From: Deinococcus multiflagellatus
Lineage (GTDB): Bacteria; Deinococcota; Deinococci; Deinococcales; Deinococcaceae
Assembly (NCBI RefSeq): GCF_020166415.1
Contig: NZ_JAIQXV010000035.1
Span: 1 to 21,909, forward strand
DNA: 21,909 bases
Reading direction: 5' to 3'
The translations under genes and the position numbers were made by a program. Positions 1 through 8,194 of this stretch are shown piece by piece. The notes beneath the pieces were generated by a model, which did no database searches, was not told the DNA's origin, and saw only the letters and a list, made by a program, of their open reading frames with translations. Every line of letters begins with the position of its first letter. The stretch's first letter is position 1.

Positions 1-150
1 GACTTGCGAGATCTGTCAACACCCATGCGCAGATTCTTCCTTGACGATTCAGAGCAACGGAAAAATGCCGATGGAAGCGGGGTTTTGCCAGAGCCTCCTC
101 TGTTCTTCCGTCCAGCGTTTGAGCCCCAATGCCCTGCCATCATGATGGGG

Positions 151-873
151 ATGAAGCGTCCTCTCGTTTGGCTGGGGCTGGGCCTGAGTGCTTCGGTGGC
201 GCAGGGTCTGTCAATCGACACCGTGTCTTCGGGTGGCTCGGCCTACACCGTGGCAACAGTTGATCTGCAGCGCGACCGCCTGGAGCTTCACTGGCAGAAC
301 CCCACGACCCGCGCGCCTTACACCACCTTTGAGCAGTTGCGTGCCCGGCTGGCCAAGGAGGGACGTACGCTTCTCTTTGCCACCAACAGCGGCATCTACG
401 CCCCAGGCCTGAAGCCTCTGGGCCTGCATATCGAGCAGGGGCGCACGCTGGTCCCCCTGAACCGTGCCCAGCGGGGCGGCAACTTTGCGCTGGTGCCCAA
501 CGGCGTCTTCTGGGTGGCGGGGCAACGCGCGGGGGTCAGCGAAACGGGCGTGTTCGCGCGCAGTGGCGTGCGGCCCACCTTCGCCACCCAGTCCGGTCCT
601 CTGCTGGTGCAGGGGGGCCGCCTGCACCCGGCCTTTCGCAAATCGGGCACGTCATTCAAGGTGCGCAGCGGGGTTGGGGTGTGTACGGACGGCCGGGTAC
701 GCTTTGTGATCAGTGGGGCGCCCGTCAACTTCTATAGCTTCGCCCTGTTCTTCCGGGACACGCTGCGTTGCCCGGACGCCCTGTACCTGGACGGCAGCAT
801 CAGTGCCTTTGCCACCGCGCGGGGATCGAGTCAGTTGGCGCCCTTTGCCGGGATCTGGAGCGTGAGTCGATAG
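151..873 (+). CDS. Secreted phosphodiester glycosidase-like protein (NAGPA / DUF2233 domain)
   Basis: About 240 residues. I place the start at the ATG at 151 because it opens a typical signal peptide (basic MKR, hydrophobic stretch, Ala-rich end near SVAQG); the same frame is open back to base 4, but that extension does not look like a signal or a domain, and the ATG at 142 is a close alternative. The mature part reads as a phosphodiester glycosidase (NAGPA/DUF2233) domain: [22 protein letters not shown] early, [15 protein letters not shown] in the middle, [16 protein letters not shown], then [10 protein letters not shown] near the end. Family members remove sugar phosphodiester caps or act on exopolysaccharide and envelope glycans; the substrate here cannot be told. 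It converges on the DUF937 gene and no operon partner is visible. The family call is from remembered motifs, not a search. Confidence 0.85.
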   Translation: MKRPLVWLGLGLSASVAQGLSIDTVSSGGSAYTVATVDLQRDRLELHWQNPTTRAPYTTFEQLRARLAKEGRTLLFATNSGIYAPGLKPLGLHIEQGRTLVPLNRAQRGGNFALVPNGVFWVAGQRAGVSETGVFARSGVRPTFATQSGPLLVQGGRLHPAFRKSGTSFKVRSGVGVCTDGRVRFVISGAPVNFYSFALFFRDTLRCPDALYLDGSISAFATARGSSQLAPFAGIWSVSR

Positions 874-930
874 GAGCAGCGCCTTCAGTGCCAGCTTCCC
901 ACCGCCCACATCAACTTGCACGCCAGCAAG

Positions 931-963
931 AAGGCCTGAGCACACAGCCCAGGCCTCCTTTCT
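931..963. terminator. Bidirectional hairpin terminator between convergent genes
   Basis: A perfect 7-bp stem AGGCCTG (932-938) / CAGGCCT (950-956) with an 11-base loop lies in the 104-base gap between two convergent genes. T-rich bases follow on both strands (CCTTTCTC on plus; TTCTTGC on minus), though neither is a long uninterrupted T run. Position between two stops supports a shared terminator. Confidence 0.6.
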
Positions 964-977
964 CAGATCAGCAGCGG

Positions 978-2597
978 TTATTTCACCGTCAGGTTGATGG
1001 TGCGCAGGGGTTCGGCGTTGGGGGTGCCCAGCGGACGAACCTCGTAGGTGATGGCGCCGCGGCCGGGGCGGCTCTGGTAGCTCCAGCCACAGGTGACATC
1101 CAGCGGAATGTCCTTGCGGCCAATCACACGCTCGCCGCGGCGCACCGTCACCGAGTAGCCCTGGCCTTCACCCACGCCGCCGAAGCGGAAGGGTTCGCGC
1201 ACTTCCTGGCCATCGGCCATGCTGAGGGTAAAGGTCTCGGTGCAGCGCTGTTCACGCTCGCCGGTCAGGGCGCCCACCGTCAGCGCCACACTGCCCAGCG
1301 CCTCGCCAGCGGGGGTCTGGACCGTGTAGGTCTGCTGGCCGGCAGCCGGGCTGGGCACGGCGAAGGACCACGTCCCGTCCTCGCCCACCTGGAAGCTGCC
1401 CAGGCTGGTGTCGCCCTCGCGCAGTTCCAGGGTCTGCCCAGGCTGGCCGGTGCCGCGCAGGGTCACCGTGCCCGCAGGCACTGAGGCGTTCGCCGCCGGT
1501 TCGGTGATAGAGAAGGTGCCGGACGTCGCAGGCTCGGTGGGCGCCGTACTAGTATTGGCCTGCCCCTCGCCCACGGTGAAATTCAGCTCGGCGCGGCCTT
1601 CGGGGTTGGTGGTCTGGGCCACCAGGGTTTGCGGGCCGGCGCTGAGGTCAGGCACCTCGGCCTGCCAGGTGCCGTCGCCGCTCACGGTGGCGGTGGCCAC
1701 CTCCTGCTCGCCGCTGCGCACGCTCACCTGCGCCCCAGCAGGACCGGTGCCGCGCACGGTCAGGGCGCCAGGGGCGACTGTTTCGCCGGCCGCCGGGGCG
1801 GTGAACGCCAGATCGGTGGCGGGCGCAGTGGTAGTTGTGGGCGGCGCCTGCACGGTGTCACGGCCACCGGGACGCTGCAGCAGCCAGCAGCCGCCCAGGG
1901 TCAGCAGCAGGAGCAGCAGGGCCCAGGGCCACCAGGGCCGGCGCCGCTGGGTGCGCTCATGGGACGTGATGACGGGAGCGGGTGGCACAGGGGCGGCTGG
2001 CGTGGGGTTGGGCGGTGCAGGGGTATGCGTCACCGGCGCGGGATCGGTGGGGCCAATCACTGTGGTGGTCGTCACTTCTGGCGTGTGGGCCACAGCCGCC
2101 GCCCCAGCCACCGCAGCGGTGCCCAGCGTGGACAGCAGCAGGGGCCGGCCCCGCAGGCCGCCCAGCCACTCGGCGGCATTGTCGCCGGTCAGGCCCAGCT
2201 GCCCCATGCGGCTGAGCAGCAGCGGCAGGGCGAGGTGCAGCAGCCGGGTTACCAGCGCGGGCGCGGCACCCGTTTCCTGGGCGGTCAGACGGGTCACTTC
2301 CTCGGCCCGCGCGCCCAGGAGTGGGGGGGCCAGGAGTTCGCCGGCCTGCTCGAGATTCTGCGCGCCGCCGGGTTCAGCCAGCGCGGCCTCCACACTGCTG
2401 AAGGCCGGCAGGGTGCCCACCGCTTCAACGAGGTGGGCGCGGCCCTCGGCCCCCGAAGCCTGATCGGCCAGCGCGTCGAGCTGCCGGGGCAGACCAGCGG
2501 CCAGCACGCGGTGCACCAGGGCGCTCTCCGTGCCCAGCACCCGGGCCAGGGCCGACACGCCGTCTTCAAAAAAAGCCCCCAGTCCTTCTGTGACCAT
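978..2597 (-). CDS. DUF937 protein with transmembrane anchor and tandem bacterial Ig-like repeats
   Basis: 539 residues. Residues 1 to about 175 form a helical, Leu/Ala-rich region of the DUF937 (YidB-like) type. Then comes a Pro/Thr linker (about 176-215), a basic stop RTQRRR and one transmembrane helix (WWPWALLLLLLTLGGCWLL, about 222-240). Two tandem Ig-like repeats follow (about 262-342 and 361-443), recognisable by the repeated PAA..(V)..G..TVRGTG...SGDGTW / VGEDGTW pattern. A separate last domain (about 449-539) contains two Cys, near RCTETF and DVTCGW. The start is well supported: AGGAGG lies 7 bases before the ATG on the minus strand. The layout suggests a cytoplasmic DUF937 part joined through the membrane to an exported Ig stalk. 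No enzymatic motif is seen and the function is unknown; DUF937 itself has no settled role. Confidence 0.85.
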   Translation of the reverse strand: MVTEGLGAFFEDGVSALARVLGTESALVHRVLAAGLPRQLDALADQASGAEGRAHLVEAVGTLPAFSSVEAALAEPGGAQNLEQAGELLAPPLLGARAEEVTRLTAQETGAAPALVTRLLHLALPLLLSRMGQLGLTGDNAAEWLGGLRGRPLLLSTLGTAAVAGAAAVAHTPEVTTTTVIGPTDPAPVTHTPAPPNPTPAAPVPPAPVITSHERTQRRRPWWPWALLLLLLTLGGCWLLQRPGGRDTVQAPPTTTTAPATDLAFTAPAAGETVAPGALTVRGTGPAGAQVSVRSGEQEVATATVSGDGTWQAEVPDLSAGPQTLVAQTTNPEGRAELNFTVGEGQANTSTAPTEPATSGTFSITEPAANASVPAGTVTLRGTGQPGQTLELREGDTSLGSFQVGEDGTWSFAVPSPAAGQQTYTVQTPAGEALGSVALTVGALTGEREQRCTETFTLSMADGQEVREPFRFGGVGEGQGYSVTVRRGERVIGRKDIPLDVTCGWSYQSRPGRGAITYEVRPLGTPNAEPLRTINLTVK

Positions 2598-2738
2598 TGC
2601 GTTCCTCCTGACTCCGCTCAGCAGGCGCGCAGCACCGACCCTGTGAACCAGGGGACGGCGCGGCTCAGCCCGTTGGCAGGATGAGCTTCACCGTACCCGC
2701 CCCCGCGCTGCACTGCATTTACGAAGCCTTGAAACCCT
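2598..2738. other. Upstream region of the DUF937 gene
   Basis: Holds the AGGAGG ribosome-binding site of the minus-strand DUF937 gene (2603-2608 region) and presumably its promoter. I see no convincing -35/-10 pair. Short ORFs crossing this stretch run into the neighbouring palindromic repeat and are not coding. Confidence 0.4.
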
Positions 2739-2923
2739 GTCATACGGCTTCCGTCCATTTCCGTAACATCCAGAAAAGAACTGGATGTTCCCCGCCTCCG
2801 GCGCTGTGCCAGCCCAATTCCCGGAAATCCGTCCTTTTTCCTTCTCCCTCTGCTGCGCAGCTGGATCAGTCCGGTCGAAAAAATCCCGTCAGGTATGACG
2901 GAATTTTTCGGAAGCCGTATCAG
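2739..2923 (-). repeat. Palindromic intergenic repeat element, copy 1 (enlarged)
   Basis: Ends are inverted: GTCATACGGCTTCCG at 2739-2753 and the complement CGGAAGCCGTATCAG at 2909-2923. Read on the minus strand it shows, in order: the left end; a hairpin AATTCCGTCA...TGACGGGATT with flanking A and T runs; TTTTCGACCGGA; about 20 inserted bases; GAGGGAGAAGGAA; TTTCCGGGAATTG; another insert of about 20 bases; a second hairpin AACATCCAG...CTGGATGTT; and the right end. The same order occurs at 20159-20300. It has no ORF of its own and sits in the longest intergenic gap of the window. It resembles the class of small non-coding repeats known in Deinococcus, but identity to a named family was not checked. 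Confidence 0.8.
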
Positions 2924-3246
2924 AGATCGAGCACAGAGGAATGTGGTGGGCTCTTTTACTGTGAAAGCCAATGAGGGCCGGTTGCTGGGCCACGTTTCAT
3001 CCAAAAGGGCCGACGAAAAGGCCCTGCAGCTTCTCCAGTGAAGGCTCCGGGGGCCGTCACGAGGGCCAGCGCACGAGCACTCAAGCCTGACAGCGGTATT
3101 CCGTTACGCCCTGGGGAGAAAAGCACCCCCTCAACTCCACGCCAACCGCTGTCTGTCGCGGTCACTCGCTTCGCTCGCCCCACATCACCTGAAGGTAAAC
3201 CCTTCAGGTGATGTGGTTACCGCTATGACTCATCGCCGCGATGCTC
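2924..3246. other. Non-coding stretch between repeat element and rodA terminator
   Basis: About 320 bases without a convincing gene. It contains a small inverted repeat AGGGCC...GGCCCT (about 3005-3024), the perfect hairpin listed separately, and otherwise GC-rich sequence. Short ORFs here have no domain-like content and no good ribosome-binding site. A small RNA or a transposon remnant cannot be excluded. Confidence 0.4.
3180..3216. repeat. Perfect 16-bp inverted repeat (hairpin)
   Basis: CCACATCACCTGAAGG (3180-3195) is followed by a 5-base loop TAAAC and the exact complement CCTTCAGGTGATGTGG (3201-3216). No T run follows on either strand, so it is not a standard intrinsic terminator. It may be an mRNA stem, a binding site, or a mobile-element end. 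Confidence 0.85.
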
Positions 3247-3280
3247 AAAAAAAGCCGCCAGGGCACCCGTCCCCGGCGGC
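3247..3280 (-). terminator. Intrinsic terminator downstream of rodA
   Basis: Read on the minus strand: GCCGCCGGGG, loop ACGGGTG, CCCTGGCGGC, then seven T. The stem is about 10 bp with one wobble pair and the T run is immediate. It lies about 17 bases past the rodA stop and closes the min/rodA transcript. Confidence 0.88.
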
Positions 3281-3297
3281 CTTGCGCACTCCTGCGC

Positions 3298-4365
3298 TCA
3301 GATCTGGCCCTCAAAGCGGTCGCGGTGAACCACGTAGGCCAGCCCCAGGGTGGACAGGGTGCTCACCAAGCTGCTCAGGCCATAGCTGATCAGCGGCAGG
3401 GTAATACCGGTCAGCGGCAGCACGCTGAGGGCCGCGCCGATGTTCTCGACGACCTGAAAGCCAATCTGGCCCAGCACGCCCGCAAACAGCACCTGATCCT
3501 GCAGGCGGGGCGCCTCGGCGGCCATGCCCGCCAGCCCCAGCAGCAGCGCCCCGTACAGCAGCAGCACGATCACGCCGCCCACCAGCCCCTGTTCTTCCAG
3601 CCAGGTGGAAATGGCGAAATCGGTGTGGGCCTCGGGCAGAAAGCCGTTGTGCGACTGGCTGCCCTGCTTGTAGCCCTTGCCCTGCAGACCGCCCGAGCCC
3701 ACGGCGATGGTGCTCTGTATCACCTGATAGCCCGCGCCCCGGGGGTCCTTGTAGGGATCCAGGAAGATGGTCAGGCGTTTTTGCTGGTAGGGCTCCAGGT
3801 GTGGGTATAGGACTGTCGGCACGGCCACGCCCACGGCCAGCACCGCCAGCAGCGCGTGCCAGCCTGGAATGCGTGCGGCCAGCAGCATCACCCCGAACAT
3901 CACACTCAGGACCATCGCCCCGCCGAAATCCTGAATCACCACGAGGCCCACGGCTGGCAGAAAGACCGCCAGCGCGCGGGCGTAGGTGCCCAGCCCCTTG
4001 TAGCCTTCGCGCAGCACCAGCGCCAGCATCAGGATCAGGGCAAATTTCAGGATTTCCAGCGGCTGAAACTGCAGCGGCCCCAGCATGATCCAGTTGCGCT
4101 GGCCGTTCACCTCCTTGCCAATCACGAAGGTGCTGGCCTGCAGCGCCAGCGCCAGCGCGAACAGCTGCGGCGCAAAGCGGTAGATGCGGTCGCGCCCGGC
4201 CCACCACAGCAGCCCAATAGGCAGCGCCGCCAGCGCCACCCCCAGCAGCTGCTTGGGAAAGACGCCCGCCGAGGCCCGGGGCGACAGGGCCGCCGTGCTG
4301 ACGGTCATCAGGCCCACCACCAGCAGGGCCGCGATGATGATGGGAAAACGCAGGTCGTACTTCAC
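3298..4365 (-). CDS. rodA: SEDS-family peptidoglycan glycosyltransferase RodA
   Basis: 355 residues, nearly all hydrophobic, with about ten predicted membrane helices. Hallmarks of the SEDS (RodA/FtsW/SpoVE) family are NGQRNWIMLGPLQFQPLEILK (about 87-107), the loop QSTIAVGSGG...GYKQG (217-235), and FLPEAHTDFAI (242-251), whose Asp249 corresponds to the acidic residue essential for glycosyl transfer in studied RodA proteins. The end, ITLPLISYGLSSLVS, is also typical. RodA polymerises lipid II with a class B PBP during wall elongation. The start codon is GTG at 4365. A TAGCCT hexamer lies six bases before it, so this gene may also make its own leaderless message besides being the last gene of the minD-minE-phosphoesterase cluster (50-base gap). 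FtsW is the main alternative; length and lack of long tails favour RodA. Confidence 0.92.
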   Translation of the reverse strand: MKYDLRFPIIIAALLVVGLMTVSTAALSPRASAGVFPKQLLGVALAALPIGLLWWAGRDRIYRFAPQLFALALALQASTFVIGKEVNGQRNWIMLGPLQFQPLEILKFALILMLALVLREGYKGLGTYARALAVFLPAVGLVVIQDFGGAMVLSVMFGVMLLAARIPGWHALLAVLAVGVAVPTVLYPHLEPYQQKRLTIFLDPYKDPRGAGYQVIQSTIAVGSGGLQGKGYKQGSQSHNGFLPEAHTDFAISTWLEEQGLVGGVIVLLLYGALLLGLAGMAAEAPRLQDQVLFAGVLGQIGFQVVENIGAALSVLPLTGITLPLISYGLSSLVSTLSTLGLAYVVHRDRFEGQI

Positions 4366-4415
4366 GCCTACAGGCTACGGCGCCCGCCCATGACCTGCAT
4401 GGGAACGGCGGGGGA

Positions 4416-5129
4416 CTACTGGGGCAAGCGGCCCTGACGTAACCACGCCGCTTCCTGCGCGCCCTGCGGGGCGTGGGCCTCGGCCCAGCGGGCGGCGCCT
4501 TCAATGTCGTAGGGCACGCGGCGAAACTGCACGTTCCACAGCCCCCGGTGCCGTTCCAGCAGCGCCCAGCGGGCGGACGGATCGCCCTGAAACTGCCGTG
4601 ACACGGCGCCCACATTCACGAAGGTCACGCCCCCTTCGGCCACCAGCGCCTCGCGGTGGGTGTGGCCCACCAGCACCACGCGCACGGCCGACCCGCCGGC
4701 CAGTTCCGCCAGCAGCGCCGGGCCGGGCCGCAGGCGGGGGGCCTCGGGCGCGCCTTCAAACAGCAGCGCGCGCCAGGGGTCCTGCGGGTGGCCGTGGGCC
4801 AGCAGCACCTCGCCGTCTCCAACCTGGGCTGTGGTGGGCAGGGCGCCCAGCCTCTCCGGCACGTCCGCGGGCAGTTGCGCGCGCACCCAGGCGGCCTGCT
4901 CGGGGTCGCGCTCTGGCCAGCGCCCGGCCACCAGTTCATCTGTGTTGCCGCGCACGGTCGGGGGCACAAACTCCTGCTGCAGGGCCCAGGCCAGCGCCGG
5001 ATTGGCCCCGCCCCACACGGTATCCCCCAGGTTCACGGTCAGGTCGGGGGCCGCCGCGTGGAGGTCAGCCAGTACCGCTTCCAGGGCAAAGGCGTTGCCG
5101 TGGACATCGCTGAGCACCGCCAGCCGCAT
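4416..5129 (-). CDS. Calcineurin-like metallophosphoesterase (YfcE/MJ0936-type)
   Basis: 237 residues. The metal-binding motifs appear in order: SDVHGN (Asp8, His10), NLGDTVWGG (Asp36), RGNTDE (Asn62), LLAHGHPQDP and VLVGHTHREA. This is the compact two-metal phosphoesterase fold related to YfcE/MJ0936, which acts on phosphodiesters in vitro; the natural substrate is unknown. Its ATG lies two bases after the minE stop (TAAGCATG), so it is translationally linked to minE, and rodA follows after 50 bases. The position inside a division/shape cluster hints at a wall- or nucleotide-signal-related role, but nothing in the protein shows this. Confidence 0.9.
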   Translation of the reverse strand: MRLAVLSDVHGNAFALEAVLADLHAAAPDLTVNLGDTVWGGANPALAWALQQEFVPPTVRGNTDELVAGRWPERDPEQAAWVRAQLPADVPERLGALPTTAQVGDGEVLLAHGHPQDPWRALLFEGAPEAPRLRPGPALLAELAGGSAVRVVLVGHTHREALVAEGGVTFVNVGAVSRQFQGDPSARWALLERHRGLWNVQFRRVPYDIEGAARWAEAHAPQGAQEAAWLRQGRLPQ

Positions 5130-5131
5130 GC

Positions 5132-5383
5132 TTACTTGCCCCGCGCCCCCGGCGGGCTTTCATCCAGGGGAATGTTGGCCATCAGGACCACCATGTCGCC
5201 GCGCTGCTCGATTTCCACCGAGCTGTTGCCCGTGGGAAAGTAGCGCCGGACCACTTCCAGCAGGTCGTTGCGCAGGGCGTCCACCTTGCCCGGGGGAATC
5301 TGGGCGCGGTCATAGGCCAGCACCAGCTCCAGGCGGTCTTTCAGTGTTTCTTTGGTGCGGCCCCGCTTCATCCAGGAAAACAT
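5132..5383 (-). CDS. minE: Cell division topological specificity factor MinE
   Basis: 83 residues. The start MFSWMKRGR is chosen over an upstream extension because it lies one base after the minD stop (TGAGATG) and begins with the short amphipathic segment that MinE uses for membrane contact. KETLKDRLELVLAYDRAQI (about 10-28) is the anti-MinCD segment, and the rest (VDALRNDLLEVVRRYF...VEIEQRGDMVVLMANIPL) is the dimerising topological-specificity domain. MinE stimulates the MinD ATPase and keeps the Min inhibitor away from mid-cell. It is tightly coupled to minD upstream and to the phosphoesterase downstream. No minC is visible in the window. Confidence 0.95.
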   Translation of the reverse strand: MFSWMKRGRTKETLKDRLELVLAYDRAQIPPGKVDALRNDLLEVVRRYFPTGNSSVEIEQRGDMVVLMANIPLDESPPGARGK

Positions 5384-5384
5384 C

Positions 5385-6185
5385 TCAGGCCCCCCCGAAC
5401 AGGCGGCGCAGGGCCGCCAGGAAGCCCCGGTCTTCCTCGAACTTGGGGTACGGCACGTCCTCACCTTTCAGGCGCCGGGCGGTGGCCATGAACGCCTCGC
5501 CCGCCTTGGTTTTGCCCAGCACCGCCGGCTCGCCCACGTTGGTCGAAACGATGATGCCCTCGTCCTCGGGAATGATGCCGATGGGTTTAACGCCCAGAAT
5601 GTCAAGGATGTCGGCTTCAGAGAGCATGTTGCCGCTGGCCACCATCTTGGGACGCAGGCGGTTGATCACCAGCCGGATCTCGCTGACCTGCTGCGCTTCC
5701 AGCAGGCCAATGATGCGGTCGGCGTCGCGCACGCTGGACACTTCGGGGTTCACCACGACCAGGGCGCCCTGGGCGGGGGCGGCGGCCGTCTTGAAACCGG
5801 ACTCGATACCGGCGGGACTGTCAATGAGAATGCGGGTAAAGCCTTCCTGCTCCACCAGGTCGCGCACCACGCCCTTGAAGACTTCGGGGTCCAGGGCGTC
5901 TTTGTCGCGGGTCTGGGAGGCGGGGAGCAGGTACAGGTTCTCCACGCGCTTGTCGCGGATCAGGGCCTGACTCATGCGGCACTTGCCTTCCAGCACGTCC
6001 ACCAGATCGAACACCACGCGCGACTCCAGGCCCATCACCACGTCGAGGTTGCGCAGGCCCACGTCCACGTCAATAACCGCGACCTTCTCGCCCAGCTTGG
6101 CAAGCGCCGCCCCAATGTTCGCGGTGGTCGTGGTTTTGCCCACGCCCCCTTTGCCGGACGTGACCACAATGACCTTGGCATTCAT
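5385..6185 (-). CDS. minD: Septum site-determining ATPase MinD
   Basis: 266 residues from the ATG at 6185; the longer open frame to 6281 is not used because the protein family starts at MNAKVIVVTSGKGGVGKT. The deviant Walker A motif is GKGGVGKTT (11-19), followed by VAVIDVDVGLRNLD, ILIDSPAG (Walker B-like) and VVNPEVSSVRDADR. The end, DRGFLAALRRLFGG, is the amphipathic membrane-targeting helix. MinD dimerises with ATP on the membrane and recruits the division inhibitor. There is no Shine-Dalgarno sequence; a TACACT hexamer lies ten bases before the ATG, fitting a near-leaderless message. It heads the minD-minE-phosphoesterase-rodA cluster and is divergent from the hydrolase gene. Confidence 0.96.
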   Translation of the reverse strand: MNAKVIVVTSGKGGVGKTTTTANIGAALAKLGEKVAVIDVDVGLRNLDVVMGLESRVVFDLVDVLEGKCRMSQALIRDKRVENLYLLPASQTRDKDALDPEVFKGVVRDLVEQEGFTRILIDSPAGIESGFKTAAAPAQGALVVVNPEVSSVRDADRIIGLLEAQQVSEIRLVINRLRPKMVASGNMLSEADILDILGVKPIGIIPEDEGIIVSTNVGEPAVLGKTKAGEAFMATARRLKGEDVPYPKFEEDRGFLAALRRLFGGA

Positions 6186-6337
6186 GCTGAGGGGCAGTGT
6201 AGCGCGAGACGGGGGGGCCGAGCAGGCATGTTTGTGGGCAATCCCACACCCGGGACGACTGTCCCCCGGCCCAAAAGTCAAGCGAACTTGCGGCGCACCC
6301 CATCCAGTGCGTTGCTAGCGTGCCCGGTGGAGGCATC
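6186..6337. promoter_or_regulatory. Divergent intergenic region, minD / lipoprotein hydrolase
   Basis: About 150 bases drive two genes in opposite directions. Toward minD, TACACT (minus strand, about 6196-6201) is a good -10. Toward the hydrolase, TTGCGG near 6289 and TGCTAG near 6313 form only a weak pair; the ribosome-binding site GGAGG (about 6328-6332) five to six bases before the ATG at 6338 is clear. Confidence 0.5.
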
Positions 6338-8191
6338 ATGAAACTGCGTCATACTTCCCTGCTGCTGCTGTCCCTCTCTGCTGGTCTGGTGGCCTGCCGC
6401 CCCACGCCTGCCCCCGATCCCCTGGCGGCCTACACCGGCCAGACCCTGAACTGGACCGCCTGCGATCCCACCATCCTGGGCGAAGACCAGACGAAGCTGT
6501 TTGGGGCGCTGGGCGACCGCCTGCGCTGCGCCGACATGACGGTGCCCGCCAACTGGACCAAGCCCAACGGCACCTCCATGAGTGTGTCGCTGATTCGGGT
6601 GGCCGCCGCCAACCAGAGCAAGCGCCAGGGCGCCATTTTCTTCAATCCCGGTGGCCCCGGGGGCGACGGCCTGGCCTTTGCGCCCTACTACGCCAGCTTC
6701 TGGGAGAACGAGAAAAACCCTCTTCCCAACGCCGAAGGCCTCAAGCAGATGGCAGGCGAATTCGACCTGATCGGCTTCTCGCCGCGCGGTGTGGGCGCCA
6801 GCAGCCGCCTCTACTGCGGCAGCAATGAACTGGCGGATCCCATCAACCCCCCGGCGGCGGACCGCAGCGAGAAGAACATTGCGGCCCTGATCCGCTACGG
6901 CAAACTGACCGCCCAGGCCTGTCAGAAGAACCCCATCACCCCGCTGATCAACACCGATGCCACCGCCCGCGACCTGAACCTCGCGCGCCAGCTCATCGGC
7001 GACCAGAAACTGAACTACATCGGTTACTCCTACGGCACGTGGCTGGGTTCGTGGTACGCCAAGCTGTTCCCGGAGCACACCGGGCGCATGCTGCTGGACG
7101 GCAACATGTCCTGGAACGAGAGCATGGAAGATGCCTTCGGCCTGCAGCCTGCCGCTTTCGAGCGCGACTTCCGCGACTCGGTGGCGCCGTACCTGGCCCG
7201 GCAGAACGAGGTGCTGGGCCTGGGCGACAGCGGCGCCAAGGTCTACGCGGCCCAGAACAGCCTCAGCGAGCCGCTGCGCAGCATCATGGGCAACTACATT
7301 GCCCAGCTGATGTATGGCCGGGATCAGCTGCCCTTCATTGGCCTGCTGCTGAAGCCCGCCGTGGTGATTGACGGCGTGATCAAGGCCAACCCCCAGGCGA
7401 GCCTGGAAGAGCTGTTGGCCCTGAGCGCGAAGCAGACCTACTTTCCCATTCCTGAGCTGAACGCAATGGGCGCCGAGCTGGCCCAGATGTTCCTGTTCCA
7501 GCGTGACCAGGCGATGCGCCCCACGCCCTTCCCGGTGGAAATGGGCAGCTTCGAGTCCACCTTTACCGCCATCACCTGTAACGACACCCCCTGGAAGCAG
7601 ACCCTGGCCGGCGCCCGCGCCCGGGACGACCAGGACGCCAAGAACTACCCGCTGATCGGCGGCGGTTCGGTGGCCAACGCCTGCTTGCAGTGGAAGGGTG
7701 GCCCCAGCGTGCAGAAGCCCGGCGTGCCGGCCAACATGCCCCCCATCCTGATGCTGCAAAACGAACTGGACCCCGCCACCCCCCAGGAAGGGGCCCTGCG
7801 CGCGTTGAACTCCACCCCCAGCGCCAAGATGATCTTTATTGACGACGAGCCCCAGCACGCGGCCTTCCCCTACGGGACCACGTGCGTGGACAAGCCGATC
7901 ATTGACTACTTCCTGACCGGCAAGATGCCCGAAGGCAAGATGACCACCTGCACGGCCATGCCCCTGCCCATGGAAGACAAAGTGGTGCCGGTCAAGACCC
8001 TGAGCGTGCAAAGCGGCGCGCTGTGCGTGGCCCAGCCGGGCCTGAGCGCCCAGTCGCTGAGCGAACAGCGCCTGACGGTGGCCCGCACCGAGGCCCGCCG
8101 GATCATCGAGGACAATGCCCGCGCCTTCTTCCTGCCCAAGGTGGGCACCGGCCTGAAGCCCGAAGCCCTGAAGATCCAGAACTGCCGCTAA
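6338..8191 (+). CDS. Lipoprotein alpha/beta hydrolase, tripeptidyl aminopeptidase-like
   Basis: 617 residues. The ATG at 6338 is preceded by GGAGG and opens a lipoprotein signal peptide ending LVAC (Cys20 the lipidated residue). The body is a secreted alpha/beta hydrolase of the SlpD/SlpE/Tap kind (family S33): the oxyanion region FFNPGGPGGDG (about 104-114), DLIGFSPRGVGAS, the nucleophile elbow GYSYG with Ser231, Asp478 in NELDPATP and His507 in EPQHAAF, so the triad is complete. The last part fits the TAP-like carboxy-terminal domain; CTAMPLP and ALCVAQPG supply Cys that may pair. Likely role: trimming short peptides outside the membrane. Substrate is inferred from the family only. A palindromic repeat element begins three bases after the stop. 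Confidence 0.9.
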   Translation: MKLRHTSLLLLSLSAGLVACRPTPAPDPLAAYTGQTLNWTACDPTILGEDQTKLFGALGDRLRCADMTVPANWTKPNGTSMSVSLIRVAAANQSKRQGAIFFNPGGPGGDGLAFAPYYASFWENEKNPLPNAEGLKQMAGEFDLIGFSPRGVGASSRLYCGSNELADPINPPAADRSEKNIAALIRYGKLTAQACQKNPITPLINTDATARDLNLARQLIGDQKLNYIGYSYGTWLGSWYAKLFPEHTGRMLLDGNMSWNESMEDAFGLQPAAFERDFRDSVAPYLARQNEVLGLGDSGAKVYAAQNSLSEPLRSIMGNYIAQLMYGRDQLPFIGLLLKPAVVIDGVIKANPQASLEELLALSAKQTYFPIPELNAMGAELAQMFLFQRDQAMRPTPFPVEMGSFESTFTAITCNDTPWKQTLAGARARDDQDAKNYPLIGGGSVANACLQWKGGPSVQKPGVPANMPPILMLQNELDPATPQEGALRALNSTPSAKMIFIDDEPQHAAFPYGTTCVDKPIIDYFLTGKMPEGKMTTCTAMPLPMEDKVVPVKTLSVQSGALCVAQPGLSAQSLSEQRLTVARTEARRIIEDNARAFFLPKVGTGLKPEALKIQNCR

Positions 8192-8194
8192 TAA

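Noticed and set aside
1408..2684. Long plus-strand ORFs over the DUF937 gene
   Set aside because: Mirror frames of a gene with clear domains and AGGAGG site on the minus strand.
2618..3004. Short ORFs on both strands in the intergenic gap
   Set aside because: They run through the palindromic repeat and have no domain-like sequence.
3006..3025. AGGGCC / GGCCCT as a terminator
   Set aside because: Only 6 bp, no T run, and no gene ends nearby.
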